This document shows, in pieces, positions 39,085 to 51,042 of a DNA stretch of 64,000 nt. The stretch is from Luidia sarsii (taxonomy: Eukaryota > Echinodermata > Asteroidea > Paxillosida > Luidiidae). The notes beneath the pieces were generated by a model that saw only the letters and a program-made list of their open reading frames with translations, was not told the origin of the DNA and ran no database searches. The stretch is taken from the NCBI GenBank assembly GCA_949987565.1, contig OX465101.1, forward strand, positions 23,920,543 through 23,984,542, read 5' to 3'. How positions within the stretch are numbered: position 1 is the stretch's first letter; the number at the start of each line of letters is the position of its first letter. The position numbers and the translations under genes are program-made.

Positions 39085-40413
39085 TCGGTGCAGATTTCAG
39101 GAACCTTGCTAATTCTTTCGGAAATCGATTGACTAGGCCAAGGGCTACGATCTGAACATAGTTTAAGCTTCATGGGGTGAATATTATTGGGTGATATTTA
39201 AAAGGAGGCATTACATGTGTCTTGCCCGAGATTCTTTGCAGTGTATTGTAAGCGCGTCACAATATACTTGGCTGTGCGCCTTCGCTCAAAGAACATGACT
39301 CTTTTGCCTTGAAATGATTCTTGGATTGAGTCTCAGATATCTTGTCTTTCGATTGGATCCTCTCGAGAGCATGTCAAGCTACAGATAGGTCAATTTTCAG
39401 CTTCTGGAACGAAATAGTTTTGAGGATAATGACTAGAAGGTAAAGACCGTCTGACACATACCCCTACATGTGTTTTGTTGACAGTCGCATTGCCGGTACA
39501 CTTATCAAACCGATGGCATCAGGGTACATTTGCCTGCGCGTATTTCACTGCAGATTTCAGGTACCTTGCTAATTCTTTCGTGAATCGATTGACAAGGCCA
39601 AGGGCTACGATCTAATATAGTTTAAGCTTCATGGGGTGAATATTAAAGTGCGATATTTAGGAGGAGGCATTACATGTGTCTTGCCCGAGATTCTTTGCAG
39701 TGTATTGTAAGCGCTTCACAATATACTTGGCTGTGCGCCTTCGCTCAAAGAACATGACTCTTTTGCCTTGAAATGATTCTTGGATTGAGTCTCAGATATC
39801 TTGTCTTTCGATTGGATCCTCTCGAGAGCATGTCAAGCTACAGATAGATCAAATTTCAGCTTCTGGAACGAAATAGTTTTGAGGATAATGACTAGAAGGT
39901 AAAGACCGTCTGACACATACCCCTACATGTGTTTTGTTGACAGTCGCATTGCCGGTACACTTATCAAACCGATGGCATCAGGGTACATTTGCCTGCGCGT
40001 ATTTTACTGCAGATTTCAGGTACCTTGCTAATTCTTTCGTGAATCGATTGACAAGGCCAAGGGCTACGATCTGAATATAGTTTAAGCTTCATGGGGTGAA
40101 TATTAAAGGGCGATATTTAGGAGGAGGCATTACATGTGTCTTGCCGGAGATTCTTTGCAGTTTATTGTAAGCGCGTCACAATATACTTGGCTGTGCGCCT
40201 TCGCTCAAAGAACATGACTCTTTTGCCTTGAAATGATTCTTGGATTGAGTCTCAGATATCTTGTCTTTCGATTGGATCCTCTCGAGAGCATGTCAAGCTA
40301 CAGATAGGTCAATTTTCAGCTTCTGGAACGAAATAGTTTTGAGGATAATGACTAGAATGTAAAGACCGTCTGACACATACCCCTACATGTGTTTTGTTGA
40401 CGGTCGCATTGCC
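39085..40413. repeat. HOR family III, start of a third copy (about 1.3 kb)
   Basis: Units 86 and 87 and most of unit 88 match units 62-64 at 11,033 bp spacing. The match ends at 40414, where unit 88 has GCCAGTAC and unit 64 has GCCGGTAC. From there the order follows block IV. The breakpoint lies somewhere between the last shared variant and this base. Confidence 0.8.
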
Positions 40414-43223
40414 AGTACACTTATCAAACCGATGGCATCAGGGTACATTTGCCTGGGCGTGTTTCGGTGCAGATTTCAGGTACCTTGCTAATTCTTTCGT
40501 GAATCGATTGACAAGGCCAAGGGCTACGATCTGAATATAGTTTAAGCTTCATGGGGTGAATATTAAAGGGCGATATTTAGGAGGAGGCATTACATGTGTC
40601 TTGCCCGAGATTCTTTGCAGTGTATTTTAAGCGCGTCACAATATACTTGGCTGTGCGCCTTCGCTCAAAGAACATGACTCATTTGCCTTGAAATGATTCT
40701 TGGATTGAGTCTCAGATATCTTGTCTTTCGATTGGATCCTCTCGAGAGCATGTCAAGCTACAGATAGGTCAATTTTCAGCTGCTGGAACGAAATAGTTTT
40801 TAGGATAATGACTAGAAGGTAAAGACCGTCTGACACATACCCCTACATGTGTTTTGTTGACAGTCGCATTGCCGGTACACTTATCAAACCGATGGCATCA
40901 GGGTACATTTGCCTGGGCGTGTTTCGGTGCAGAATTCAGGTACCTTGCTAATTCTTTCGTGAATCGATTGACAAGGCCAAGAGCTACGATCTGAATATAG
41001 TTTAAGATTCATGGGGTGAATATTAAAGGGCGATATTTAGGAGGAGGCATTACATGTGTCTTGCCCGAGATTCTTTGCAGTGTATTGTAAGCGCGTCACA
41101 ATATACTTGGCTGTGCGCCTTCGCTCAAAGAACATGACTCTTTTGCCTTGAAATGATTCTTGGATTGAGTCTCAGATATCTTGTCTTTCGATTGGATCCT
41201 CTCGAGAGCATGTCAAGCTACAGATAGGTCAATTTGCAGCTTCTGGAACGAAACAGTTTTGAGGATAATGACTAGAAGGTAAAGACCGTCTGACACATAC
41301 CCCTACATGTGTTTTGTTGACAGTCGCATTGCCGGTACACTTATCAAACCGATGGCATCAGGGTACATTTGCCTGGGCGTGTTTCGGTGCAGATTTCAGG
41401 AACCTTGCTAATTCTTTCGGAAATCGATTGACTAGGCCAAGGGCTACGATCTGAACATAGTTTAAGCTTCATGGGGTGAATATTATTGGGTGATATTTAA
41501 AAGGAGGCATTACATGTGTCTTGCCCGAGATTCTTTGCAGTGTATTGTAAGCGCGTCACAATATACTTGGCTGTGCGCCTTCGCTCAAAGAACATGACTC
41601 TTTTGCCTTGAAATGATTCTTGGATTGAGTCTCAGATATCTTGTCTTTCGATTGGATCCTCTCGAGAGCATGTCAAGCTACAGTTAGGTCAATTTTCAGC
41701 TTCTGGAACGAAATAGTTTTGAGGATAATGACTAGAAGGTAAAGACCGTCTGACACATACCCCTACATGTGTTTTGTTGACAGTCGCATTGCCGGTACAC
41801 TTATCAAACCGATGGCATCAGGGTACATTTGCCTGCGCGTATTTCACTGCAGATTTCAGGTACCTTGCTAATTCTTTCGTGAATCGATTGACAAGGCCAA
41901 GGGCTACGATCTGAATATAGTTTAAGCTTCATGGGGTGAATATTAAAGGGCGATATTTAGGAGGAGGCATTACATGTGTCTTGCCCGAGATTCTTTGCAG
42001 TGTATTGTAAGCGCGTCACAATATACTTGGCTGTGCGCCTTCGCTCAAAGAACATGACTCTTTTGCCTTGAAATGATTCTTGGATTGAGTCTCAGATATC
42101 TTGTCTTTCGATTGGATCCTCTCGAGAGCATGTCAAGCTACAGATAGGTCAATTTTCAGCTTCTGGAACGAAATAGTTTTGAGGATAATGACTAGAAGGT
42201 AAAGACCGTCTGACACATACCCCTACATGTGTTTTGTTGACAGTCGCATTGCCGGTACACTTATCAAACCGATGGCATCAGGGTACATTTGCCCGGGCGT
42301 GTTTCGGTTCAGATTTAAGGTACCTTGCTAATTCTTTCGGAAATCGATTGACTAGGCCAAGGGCTACGATCTGAACATAGTTTAAGCTTCATGGGGTGAA
42401 TATTATTGGGTGATATTTAGAAGGAGGCATTACATGTGTCTTGCCCGAGATTCTTTGCAGTGTATTGTAAGCGCGTCACAATATACTTGGCTGTGCGCCT
42501 TCGCTCAAAGAACATGACTCTTTTGCCTTGAAATGATTCTTGGATTGAGTCTCAGATATCTTGTCTTTCGATTGGATCCTCTCGAGAGCATGTCAAGCTA
42601 CAGATAGGTCAATTTTCAGCTTCTGGAACGAAATAGTTTTGAGGATAATGACTAGAAGGTAAAGACCGTCTGACACATACCCCTACATGTGTTTTGTTGA
42701 CTGTCGCATTGCCGGTACACTTATCAAACCGATGACATCAGGGTACATTTGCCTGGGCGTATTTCACTGCAGATTTCAGGTACCTTGCTAATTCTTTCGG
42801 AAATCGATTGACAATGCCAAGGGCTATAAATTGAACATAGTTTAAGCTTCATGGGATGAATATTAAAGGGCGATATTTAGGAGGAGGCATTACATGTGTC
42901 TTGCCCGAGATTCTTTGCAGTGTATTGTAAGCGCGTCACAATATACTTGGCTGTGCGCCTTCGCTCAAAGAACATGACTCTTTTGCCTTGAAATGATTCT
43001 TGGATTGAGTCTCAGATATCTTGTCTTTCGATTGGATCCTCTCGAGAGCATGTCAAGCTACAGATAGATCAAATTTCAGCTTCTGGAACGAAATAGTTTT
43101 GAGGATAATGACTAGAAGGTAAAGACCGTCTGACACATACCCCTACATGTGTTTTGTTGACAGTCGCATTGCCGGTACACTTATCAAACCGATGGCATCA
43201 GGGTACATTTGCCTGCGCGTATT
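40004..43223. repeat. Block IV, 7-unit cycle, copy 1
   Basis: Units 88-94 start at 40004, 40464, 40924, 41384, 41844, 42304 and 42764. Tags: GCCAGTAC (88), CTCATTTGCC (89), CAGAATTCAGG and GAAACAG (90), CAGTTAGG (91), GCCCGGGCG end (92), TTCGGTTCAG, TTTAAGG, GACTGTC and GATGACATC (93), GGCTATAAATTGAAC and CATGGGATG (94). Units 93-94 bring in a third class of variants not seen further left. The first unit overlaps the end of the third HOR III copy. Confidence 0.88.
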
Positions 43224-45982
43224 TTACTGCAGATTTCAGGTACCTTGCTAATTCTTTCGTGAATCGATTGACAAGGCCAAGGGCTACGATCTGAATATAG
43301 TTTAAGCTTCATGGGGTGAATATTAAAGGGCGATATTTAGGAGGAGGCATTACATGTGTCTTGCCGGAGATTCTTTGCAGTTTATTGTAAGCGCGTCACA
43401 ATATACTTGGCTGTGCGCCTTCGCTCAAAGAACATGACTCTTTTGCCTTGAAATGATTCTTGGATTGAGTCTCAGATATCTTGTCTTTCGATTGGATCCT
43501 CTCGAGAGCATGTCAAGCTACAGATAGGTCAATTTTCAGCTTCTGGAACGAAATAGTTTTGAGGATAATGACTAGAATGTAAAGACCGTCTGACACATAC
43601 CCCTACATGTGTTTTGTTGACGGTCGCATTGCCAGTACACTTATCAAACCGATGGCATCAGGGTACATTTGCCTGGGCGTGTTTCGGTGCAGATTTCAGG
43701 TACCTTGCTAATTCTTTCGTGAATCGATTGACAAGGCCAAGGGCTACGATCTGAATATAGTTTAAGATTCATGGGGTGAATATTAAAGGGCGATATTTAG
43801 GAGGAGGCATTACATGTGTCTTGCCCGAGATTCTTTGCAGTGTATTGTAAGCGCGTCACAATATACTTGGCTGTGCGCCTTCGCTCAAAGAACATGACTC
43901 TTTTGCCTTGAAATGATTCTTGGATTGAGTCTCAGATATCTTGTCTTTCGATTGGATCCTCTCGAGAGCATGTCAAGCTACAGATAGGTCAATTTGCAGC
44001 TTCTGGAACGAAACAGTTTTGAGGATAATGACTAGAAGGTAAAGACCGTCTGACACATACCCCTACATGTGTTTTGTTGACAGTCGCATTGCCGGTACAC
44101 TTATCAAACCGATGGCATCAGGGTACATTTGCCTGGGCGTGTTTCGGTGCAGATTTCAGGAACCTTGCTAATTCTTTCGGAAATCGATTGACTAGGCCAA
44201 GGGCTACGATCTGAACATAGTTTAAGCTTCATGGGGTGAATATTATTGGGTGATATTTAAAAGGAGGCATTACATGTGTCTTGCCCGAGATTCTTTGCAG
44301 TGTATTGTAAGCGCGTCACAATATACTTGGCTGTGCGCCTTCGCTCAAAGAACATGACTCTTTTGCCTTGAAATGATTCTTGGATTGAGTCTCAGATATC
44401 TTGTCTTTCGATTGGATCCTCTCGAGAGCATGTCAAGCTACAGTTAGGTCAATTTTCAGCTTCTGGAACGAAATAGTTTTGAGGATAATGACTAGAAGGT
44501 AAAGACCGTCTGACACATACCCCTACATGTGTTTTGTTGACAGTCGCATTGCCGGTACACTTATCAAACCGATGGCATCAGGGTACATTTGCCTGCGCGT
44601 ATTTCACTGCAGATTTCAGGTACCTTGCTAATTCTTTCGTGAATCGATTGACAAGGCCAAGGGCTACGATCTGAATATAGTTTAAGCTTCATGGGGTGAA
44701 TATTAAAGGGCGATATTTAGGAGGAGGCATTACATGTGTCTTGCCCGAGATTCTTTGCAGTGTATTGTAAGCGCGTCACAATATACTTGGCTGTGCGCCT
44801 TCGCTCAAAGAACATGACTCTTTTGCCTTGAAATGATTCTTGGATTGAGTCTCAGATATCTTGTCTTTCGATTGGATCCTCTCGAGAGCATGTCAAGCTA
44901 CAGATAGGTCAATTTTCAGCTTCTGGAACGAAATAGTTTTGAGGATAATGACTAGAAGGTAAAGACCGTCTGACACATACCCCTACATGTGTTTTGTTGA
45001 CAGTCGCATTGCCGGTACACTTATCAAACCGATGGCATCAGGGTACATTTGCCCGGGCGTGTTTCGGTTCAGATTTAAGGTACCTTGCTAATTCTTTCGG
45101 AAATCGATTGACTAGGCCAAGGGCTACGATCTGAACATAGTTAAGCTTCATGGGGTGAATATTATTGGGTGATATTTAGAAGGAGGCATTACATGTGTCT
45201 TGCCCGAGATTCTTTGCAGTGTATTGTAAGCGCGTCACAATATACTTGGCTGTGCGCCTTCGCTCAAAGAACATGACTCTTTTGCCTTGAAATGATTCTT
45301 GGATTGAGTCTCAGATATCTTGTCTTTCGATTGGATCCTCTCGAGAGCATGTCAAGCTACAGATAGGTCAATTTTCAGCTTCTGGAACGAAATAGTTTTG
45401 AGGATAATGACTAGAAGGTAAAGACCGTCTGACACATACCCCTACATGTGTTTTGTTGACTGTCGCATTGCCGGTACACTTATCAAACCGATGACATCAG
45501 GGTACATTTGCCTGGGCGTATTTCACTGCAGATTTCAGGTACCTTGCTAATTCTTTCGGAAATCGATTGACAATGCCAAGGGCTATAAATTGAACATAGT
45601 TTAAGCTTCATGGGATGAATATTAAAGGGCGATATTTAGGAGGAGGCATTACATGTGTCTTGCCCGAGATTCTTTGCAGTGTATTGTAAGCGCGTCACAA
45701 TATACTTGGCTGTGCGCCTTCGCTCAAAGAACATGACTCTTTTGCCTTGAAATGATTCTTGGATTGAGTCTCAGATATCTTGTCTTTCGATTGGATCCTC
45801 TCGAGAGCATGTCAAGCTACAGATAGATCAAATTTCAGCTTCTGGAACGAAATAGTTTTGAGGATAATGACTAGAAGGTAAAGACCGTCTGACACATACC
45901 CCTACATGTGTTTTGTTGACAGTCGCATTGCCGGTACACTTATCAAACCGATGGCATCAGGGTACATTTGCCTGCGCGTATT
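43224..45982. repeat. Block IV, copy 2, one unit short
   Basis: Units 95-100 match units 88 and 90-94; the equivalent of unit 89 is missing. The deletion is carried by the chimeric unit at 43684-44143. Unit 99 (45064-45522) has lost one T in CATAGTTAAGC and is 459 bp, so this copy spans 2,759 bp. Confidence 0.88.
43684..44143 (+). repeat. Crossover chimera of two unit types (unit 96)
   Basis: At offset 59 it has AAGGGC like unit 89, but from offset 84 it has AAGATTC, then ATTTGCAG and GAAACAG like unit 90. Units 89 and 90 are adjacent in copy 1. A single crossover between neighbours in register, with the breakpoint between offsets 60 and 83, would remove one 460 bp unit and leave exactly this product. 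This is the clearest single recombination event readable in the window. Confidence 0.8.
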
Positions 45983-48282
45983 TTACTGCAGATTTCAGGT
46001 ACCTTGCTAATTCTTTCGTGAATCGATTGACAAGGCCAAGGGCTACGATCTGAATATAGTTTAAGCTTCATGGGGTGAATATTAAAGGGCGATATTTAGG
46101 AGGAGGCATTACATGTGTCTTGCCGGAGATTCTTTGCAGTTTATTGTAAGCGCGTCACAATATACTTGGCTGTGCGCCTTCGCTCAAAGAACATGACTCT
46201 TTTGCCTTGAAATGATTCTTGGATTGAGTCTCAGATATCTTGTCTTTCGATTGGATCCTCTCGAGAGCATGTCAAGCTACAGATAGGTCAATTTTCAGCT
46301 TCTGGAACGAAATAGTTTTGAGGATAATGACTAGAATGTAAAGACCGTCTGACACATACCCCTACATGTGTTTTGTTGACGGTCGCATTGCCAGTACACT
46401 TATCAAACCGATGGCATCAGGGTACATTTGCCTGGGCGTGTTTCGGTGCAGATTTCAGGTACCTTGCTAATTCTTTCGTGAATCGATTGACAAGGCCAAG
46501 GGCTACGATCTGAATATAGTTTAAGCTTCATGGGGTGAATATTAAAGGGCGATATTTAGGAGGAGGCATTACATGTGTCTTGCCCGAGATTCTTTGCAGT
46601 GTATTTTAAGCGCGTCACAATATACTTGGCTGTGCGCCTTCGCTCAAAGAACATGACTCATTTGCCTTGAAATGATTCTTGGATTGAGTCTCAGATATCT
46701 TGTCTTTCGATTGGATCCTCTCGAGAGCATGTCAAGCTACAGATAGGTCAATTTTCAGCTGCTGGAACGAAATAGTTTTTAGGATAATGACTAGAAGGTA
46801 AAGACCGTCTGACACATACCCCTACATGTGTTTTGTTGACAGTCGCATTGCCGGTACACTTATCAAACCGATGGCATCAGGGTACATTTGCCTGGGCGTG
46901 TTTCGGTGCAGATTTCAGGTACCTTGCTAATTCTTTCGTGAATCGATTGACAAGGCCAAGAGCTACGATCTGAATATAGTTTAAGATTCATGGGGTGAAT
47001 ATTAAAGGGCGATATTTAGGAGGAGGCATTACATGTGTCTTGCCCGAGATTCTTTGCAGTGTATTGTAAGCGCGTCACAATATACTTGGCTGTGCGCCTT
47101 CGCTCAAAGAACATGACTCTTTTGCCTTGAAATGATTCTTGGATTGAGTCTCAGATATCTTGTCTTTCGATTGGATCCTCTCGAGAGCATGTCAAGCTAC
47201 AGATAGGTCAATTTGCAGCTTCTGGAACGAAATAGTTTTGAGGATAATGACTAGAAGGTAAAGACCGTCTGACACATACCCCTACATGTGTTTTGTTGAC
47301 AGTCGCATTGCCGGTACACTTATCAAACCGATGGCATCAGGGTACATTTGCCTGGGCGTGTTTCGGTGCAGATTTCAGGAACCTTGCTAATTCTTTCGGA
47401 AATCGATTGACTAGGCCAAGGGCTACGATCTGAACATAGTTTAAGCTTCATGGGGTGAATATTATTGGGTGATATTTAAAAGGAGGCATTACATGTGTCT
47501 TGCCCGAGATTCTTTGCAGTGTATTGTAAGCGCGTCACAATATACTTGGCTGTGCGCCTTCGCTCAAAGAACATGACTCTTTTGCCTTGAAATGATTCTT
47601 GGATTGAGTCTCAGATATCTTGTCTTTCGATTGGATCCTCTCGAGAGCATGTCAAGCTACAGTTAGGTCAATTTTCAGCTTCTGGAACGAAATAGTTTTG
47701 AGGATAATGACTAGAAGGTAAAGACCGTCTGACACATACCCCTACATGTGTTTTGTTGACAGTCGCATTGCCGGTACACTTATCAAACCGATGGCATCAG
47801 GGTACATTTGCCTGCGCGTATTTCACTGCAGATTTCAGGTACCTTGCTAATTCTTCCGTGAATCGATTGACAAGGCCAAGGGCTACGATCTGAATATAGT
47901 TTAAGCTTCATGGGGTGAATATTAAAGGGCGATATTTAGGAGGAGGCATTACATGTGTCTTGCCCGAGATTCTTTGCAGTGTATTGTAAGCGCGTCACAA
48001 TATACTTGGCTGTGCGCCTTCGCTCAAAGAACATGACTCTTTTGCCTTGAAATGATTCTTGGATTGAGTCTCAGATATCTTGTCTTTCGATTGGATCCTC
48101 TCGAGAGCATGTCAAGCTACAGATAGGTCAATTTTCAGCTGCTGGAACGAAATAGTTTTGAGGATAATGACTAGAAGGTAAAGACCGTCTGACACATACC
48201 CCTACATGTGTTTTGTTGACAGTCGCATTGCCGGTACACTTATCAAACCGATGGCATCAGGGTACATTTGCCTGCGCGTATT
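45983..48282. repeat. Block IV, copy 3 (first five units), with an added unit
   Basis: Units 101-105 start at 45983, 46443, 46903, 47363 and 47823. Units 101, 102 and 104 match 88, 89 and 91 (GCCAGTAC, CTCATTTGCC, CAGTTAGG), and 103 matches 90 without its GAAACAG and CAGAATTC tags. Unit 105 is extra: it shares TTCTTCCGTG with unit 106 but has CAGCTGCT and a GCGCG end. The cycle then continues into block V, so the boundary between the blocks is a matter of convention. Confidence 0.8.
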
Positions 48283-51042
48283 TCACTGCAGATTTCAGGT
48301 ACCTTGCTAATTCTTCCGTGAATCGATTGACAAGGCCAAGGGCTACGATCTGAATATAGTTTAAGCTTCATGGGGTGAATATTAAAGGGCGATATTTAGG
48401 AGGAGGCATTACATGTGTCTTGCCCGAGATTCTTTGCAGTGTATTGTAAGCGCGTCACAATATACTTGGCTGTGCGCCTTCGCTCAAAGAACATGACTCT
48501 TTTGCCTTGAAATGATTCTTGGATTGAGTCTCAGATATCTTGTCTTTCGATTGGATCCTCTCGAGAGCATGTCAAGCTACAGATAGGTCAATTTTCAGCT
48601 TCTGGAACGAAATAGTTTTGAGGATAATGACTAGAAGGTAAAGACCGTCTGACACATACCCCTACATGTGTTTTGTTGACAGTCGCATTGCCGGTACACT
48701 TATCAAACCGATGGCATCAGGGTACATTTGCCCGGGCGTGTTTCGGTTCAGATTTAAGGTACCTTGCTAATTCTTTCGGAAATCGATTGACTAGGCCAAG
48801 GGCTACGATCTGAACATAGTTTAAGCTTCATGGGGTGAATATTATTGGGTGATATTTAGAAGGAGGCATTACATGTGTCTTGCCCGAGATTCTTTGCAGT
48901 GTATTGTAAGCGCGTCACAATATACTTGGCTGTGCGCCTTCGCTCAAAGAACATGACTCTTTTGCCTTGAAATGATTCTTGGATTGAGTCTCAGATATCT
49001 TGTCTTTCGATTGGATCCTCTCGAGAGCATGTCAAGCTACAGATAGGTCAATTTTCAGCTTCTGGAACGAAATAGTTTTGAGGATAATGACTAGAAGGTA
49101 AAGACCGTCTGACACATACCCCTACATGTGTTTTGTTGACTGTCGCATTGCCGGTACACTTATCAAACCGATGACATCAGGGTACATTTGCCTGGGCGTA
49201 TTTCACTGCAGATTTCAGGTACCTTGCTAATTCTTTCGGAAATCGATTGACAATGCCAAGGGCTATAAATTGAACATAGTTTAAGCTTCATGGGATGAAT
49301 ATTAAAGGGCGATATTTAGGAGGAGGCATTACATGTGTCTTGCCCGAGATTATTTGCAGTGTATTGTAAGCGCGTCACAATATACTTGGCTGTGCGCCTT
49401 CGCTCAAAGAACATGACTCTTTTGCCTTGAAATGATTCTTGGATTGAGTCTCAGATATCTTGTCTTTCGATTGGATCCTCTCGAGAGCATGTCAAGCTAC
49501 AGATAGGTCAATTTTCAGCTTCTGGAACGAAATATTTTGGAGGATAATGACTAGAAGGTAAAGACCGTCTGACACATACCCCTACATGTGTTTTGTTGAC
49601 TGTCGCATTGCCGGTACACTTATCAAACCGATGGCATCAGGGTACATTTGCCTGCGCGTATTTCACTGCAGAATTCAGGTACCTTGCTAATTCTTTCGGA
49701 AATCGATTGACAATGCCAAGGGCTATAAATTGAACATAGTTTAGGCTTCATGGGGTGAATATTAAAGGGCGATATTTAGGAGGAGGCATTACATGTGTCT
49801 TGCCCGAGATTCTTTGCAGTGTATTGTAAGCGCGTCACAATATACTTGGCTGTGCGCCTTCGCTCAAAGAACATGACTCTTTTGCCTTGAAATGATTCTT
49901 GGATTGAGTCTCAGATATCTTGTCTTTCGATTGGATCCTCTCGAGAGCATGTCAAGCTACAGATAGGTCAATTTTCAGCTTCTGGAACGAAATAGTTTTG
50001 AGGATAATGACTAGAAGGTAAAGACCGTCTGACACATACCCCTACATGTGTTTTGTTGACTGTCGCATTGCCGGTACACTTATCAAACCGATGGCATCAG
50101 GGTACATTTGCCTGCGCGTATTTCACTGCAGAATTCAGGTACCTTGCTAATTCTTTCGGAAATCGATTGACAATGCCAAGGGCTATAAATTGAACATAGT
50201 TTAGGCTTCATGGGGTGAATATTAAAGGGCGATATTTAGGAGGAGGCATTACATGTGTCTTGCCCGAGATTCTTTGCAGTGTATTGTAAGCGCGTCACAA
50301 TATACTTGGCTGTGCGCCTTCGCTCAAAGAACATGACTCTTTTGCCTTGAAATGATTCTTGGATTGAGTCTCAGATATCTTGTCTTTCGATTGGATCCTC
50401 TCGAGAGCATGTCAAGCTACAGATAGGTCAATTTTCAGCTTCTGGAACGAAATAGTTTTGAGGATAATGACTAGAATGTAAAGACCGTCTGACACATACC
50501 CCTACATGTGTTTTGTTGACGGTCGCATTGCCGGTACACTTATCAAACCGATGGCATCAGGGTACATTTGCCTGGGCGTGTTTCGGTGCAGATTTCAGGT
50601 ACCTTGCTAATTCTTTCGTGAATCGATTGACAAGGCCAAGGGCTACGATCTGAATATAGTTTAAGCTTCATGGGGTGAATATTAAAGGGCGATATTTAGG
50701 AGGAGGCATTACATGTGTCTTGCCCGAGATTCTTTGCAGTGTATTTTAAGCGCGTCACAATATACTTGGCTGTGCGCCTTCGCTCAAAGAACATGACTCT
50801 TTTGCCTTGAAATGATTCTTGGATTGAGTCTCAGATATCTTGTCTTTCGATTGGATCCTCTCGAGAGCATGTCAAGCTACAGATAGGTCAATTTTCAGCT
50901 TCTGGAACGAAATAGTTTTGAGGATAATGACTAGAAGGTAAAGACCGTCTGACACATACCCCTACATGTGTTTTGTTGACAGTCGCATTGCCGGTACACT
51001 TATCAAACCGATGGCATCAGGGTACATTTGCCTGCGCGTATT
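48283..51042. repeat. HOR family V, 6-unit repeat of 2,760 bp, copy 1
   Basis: Units 106-111 start at 48283, 48743, 49203, 49663, 50123 and 50583. Tags: TTCTTCCGTG and GCCCGGGCG (106); TTCGGTTCAG, GACTGTC, GATGACATC (107); GATTATTTGCAG and GAAATATTTTGG (108); CAGAATTCAGG, CTATAAATTG and TTTAGGCTTC (109, 110), with GACTGTC in 109 and GACGGTC in 110; ATTTTAAG with CAGCTTCT (111). Confidence 0.93.
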
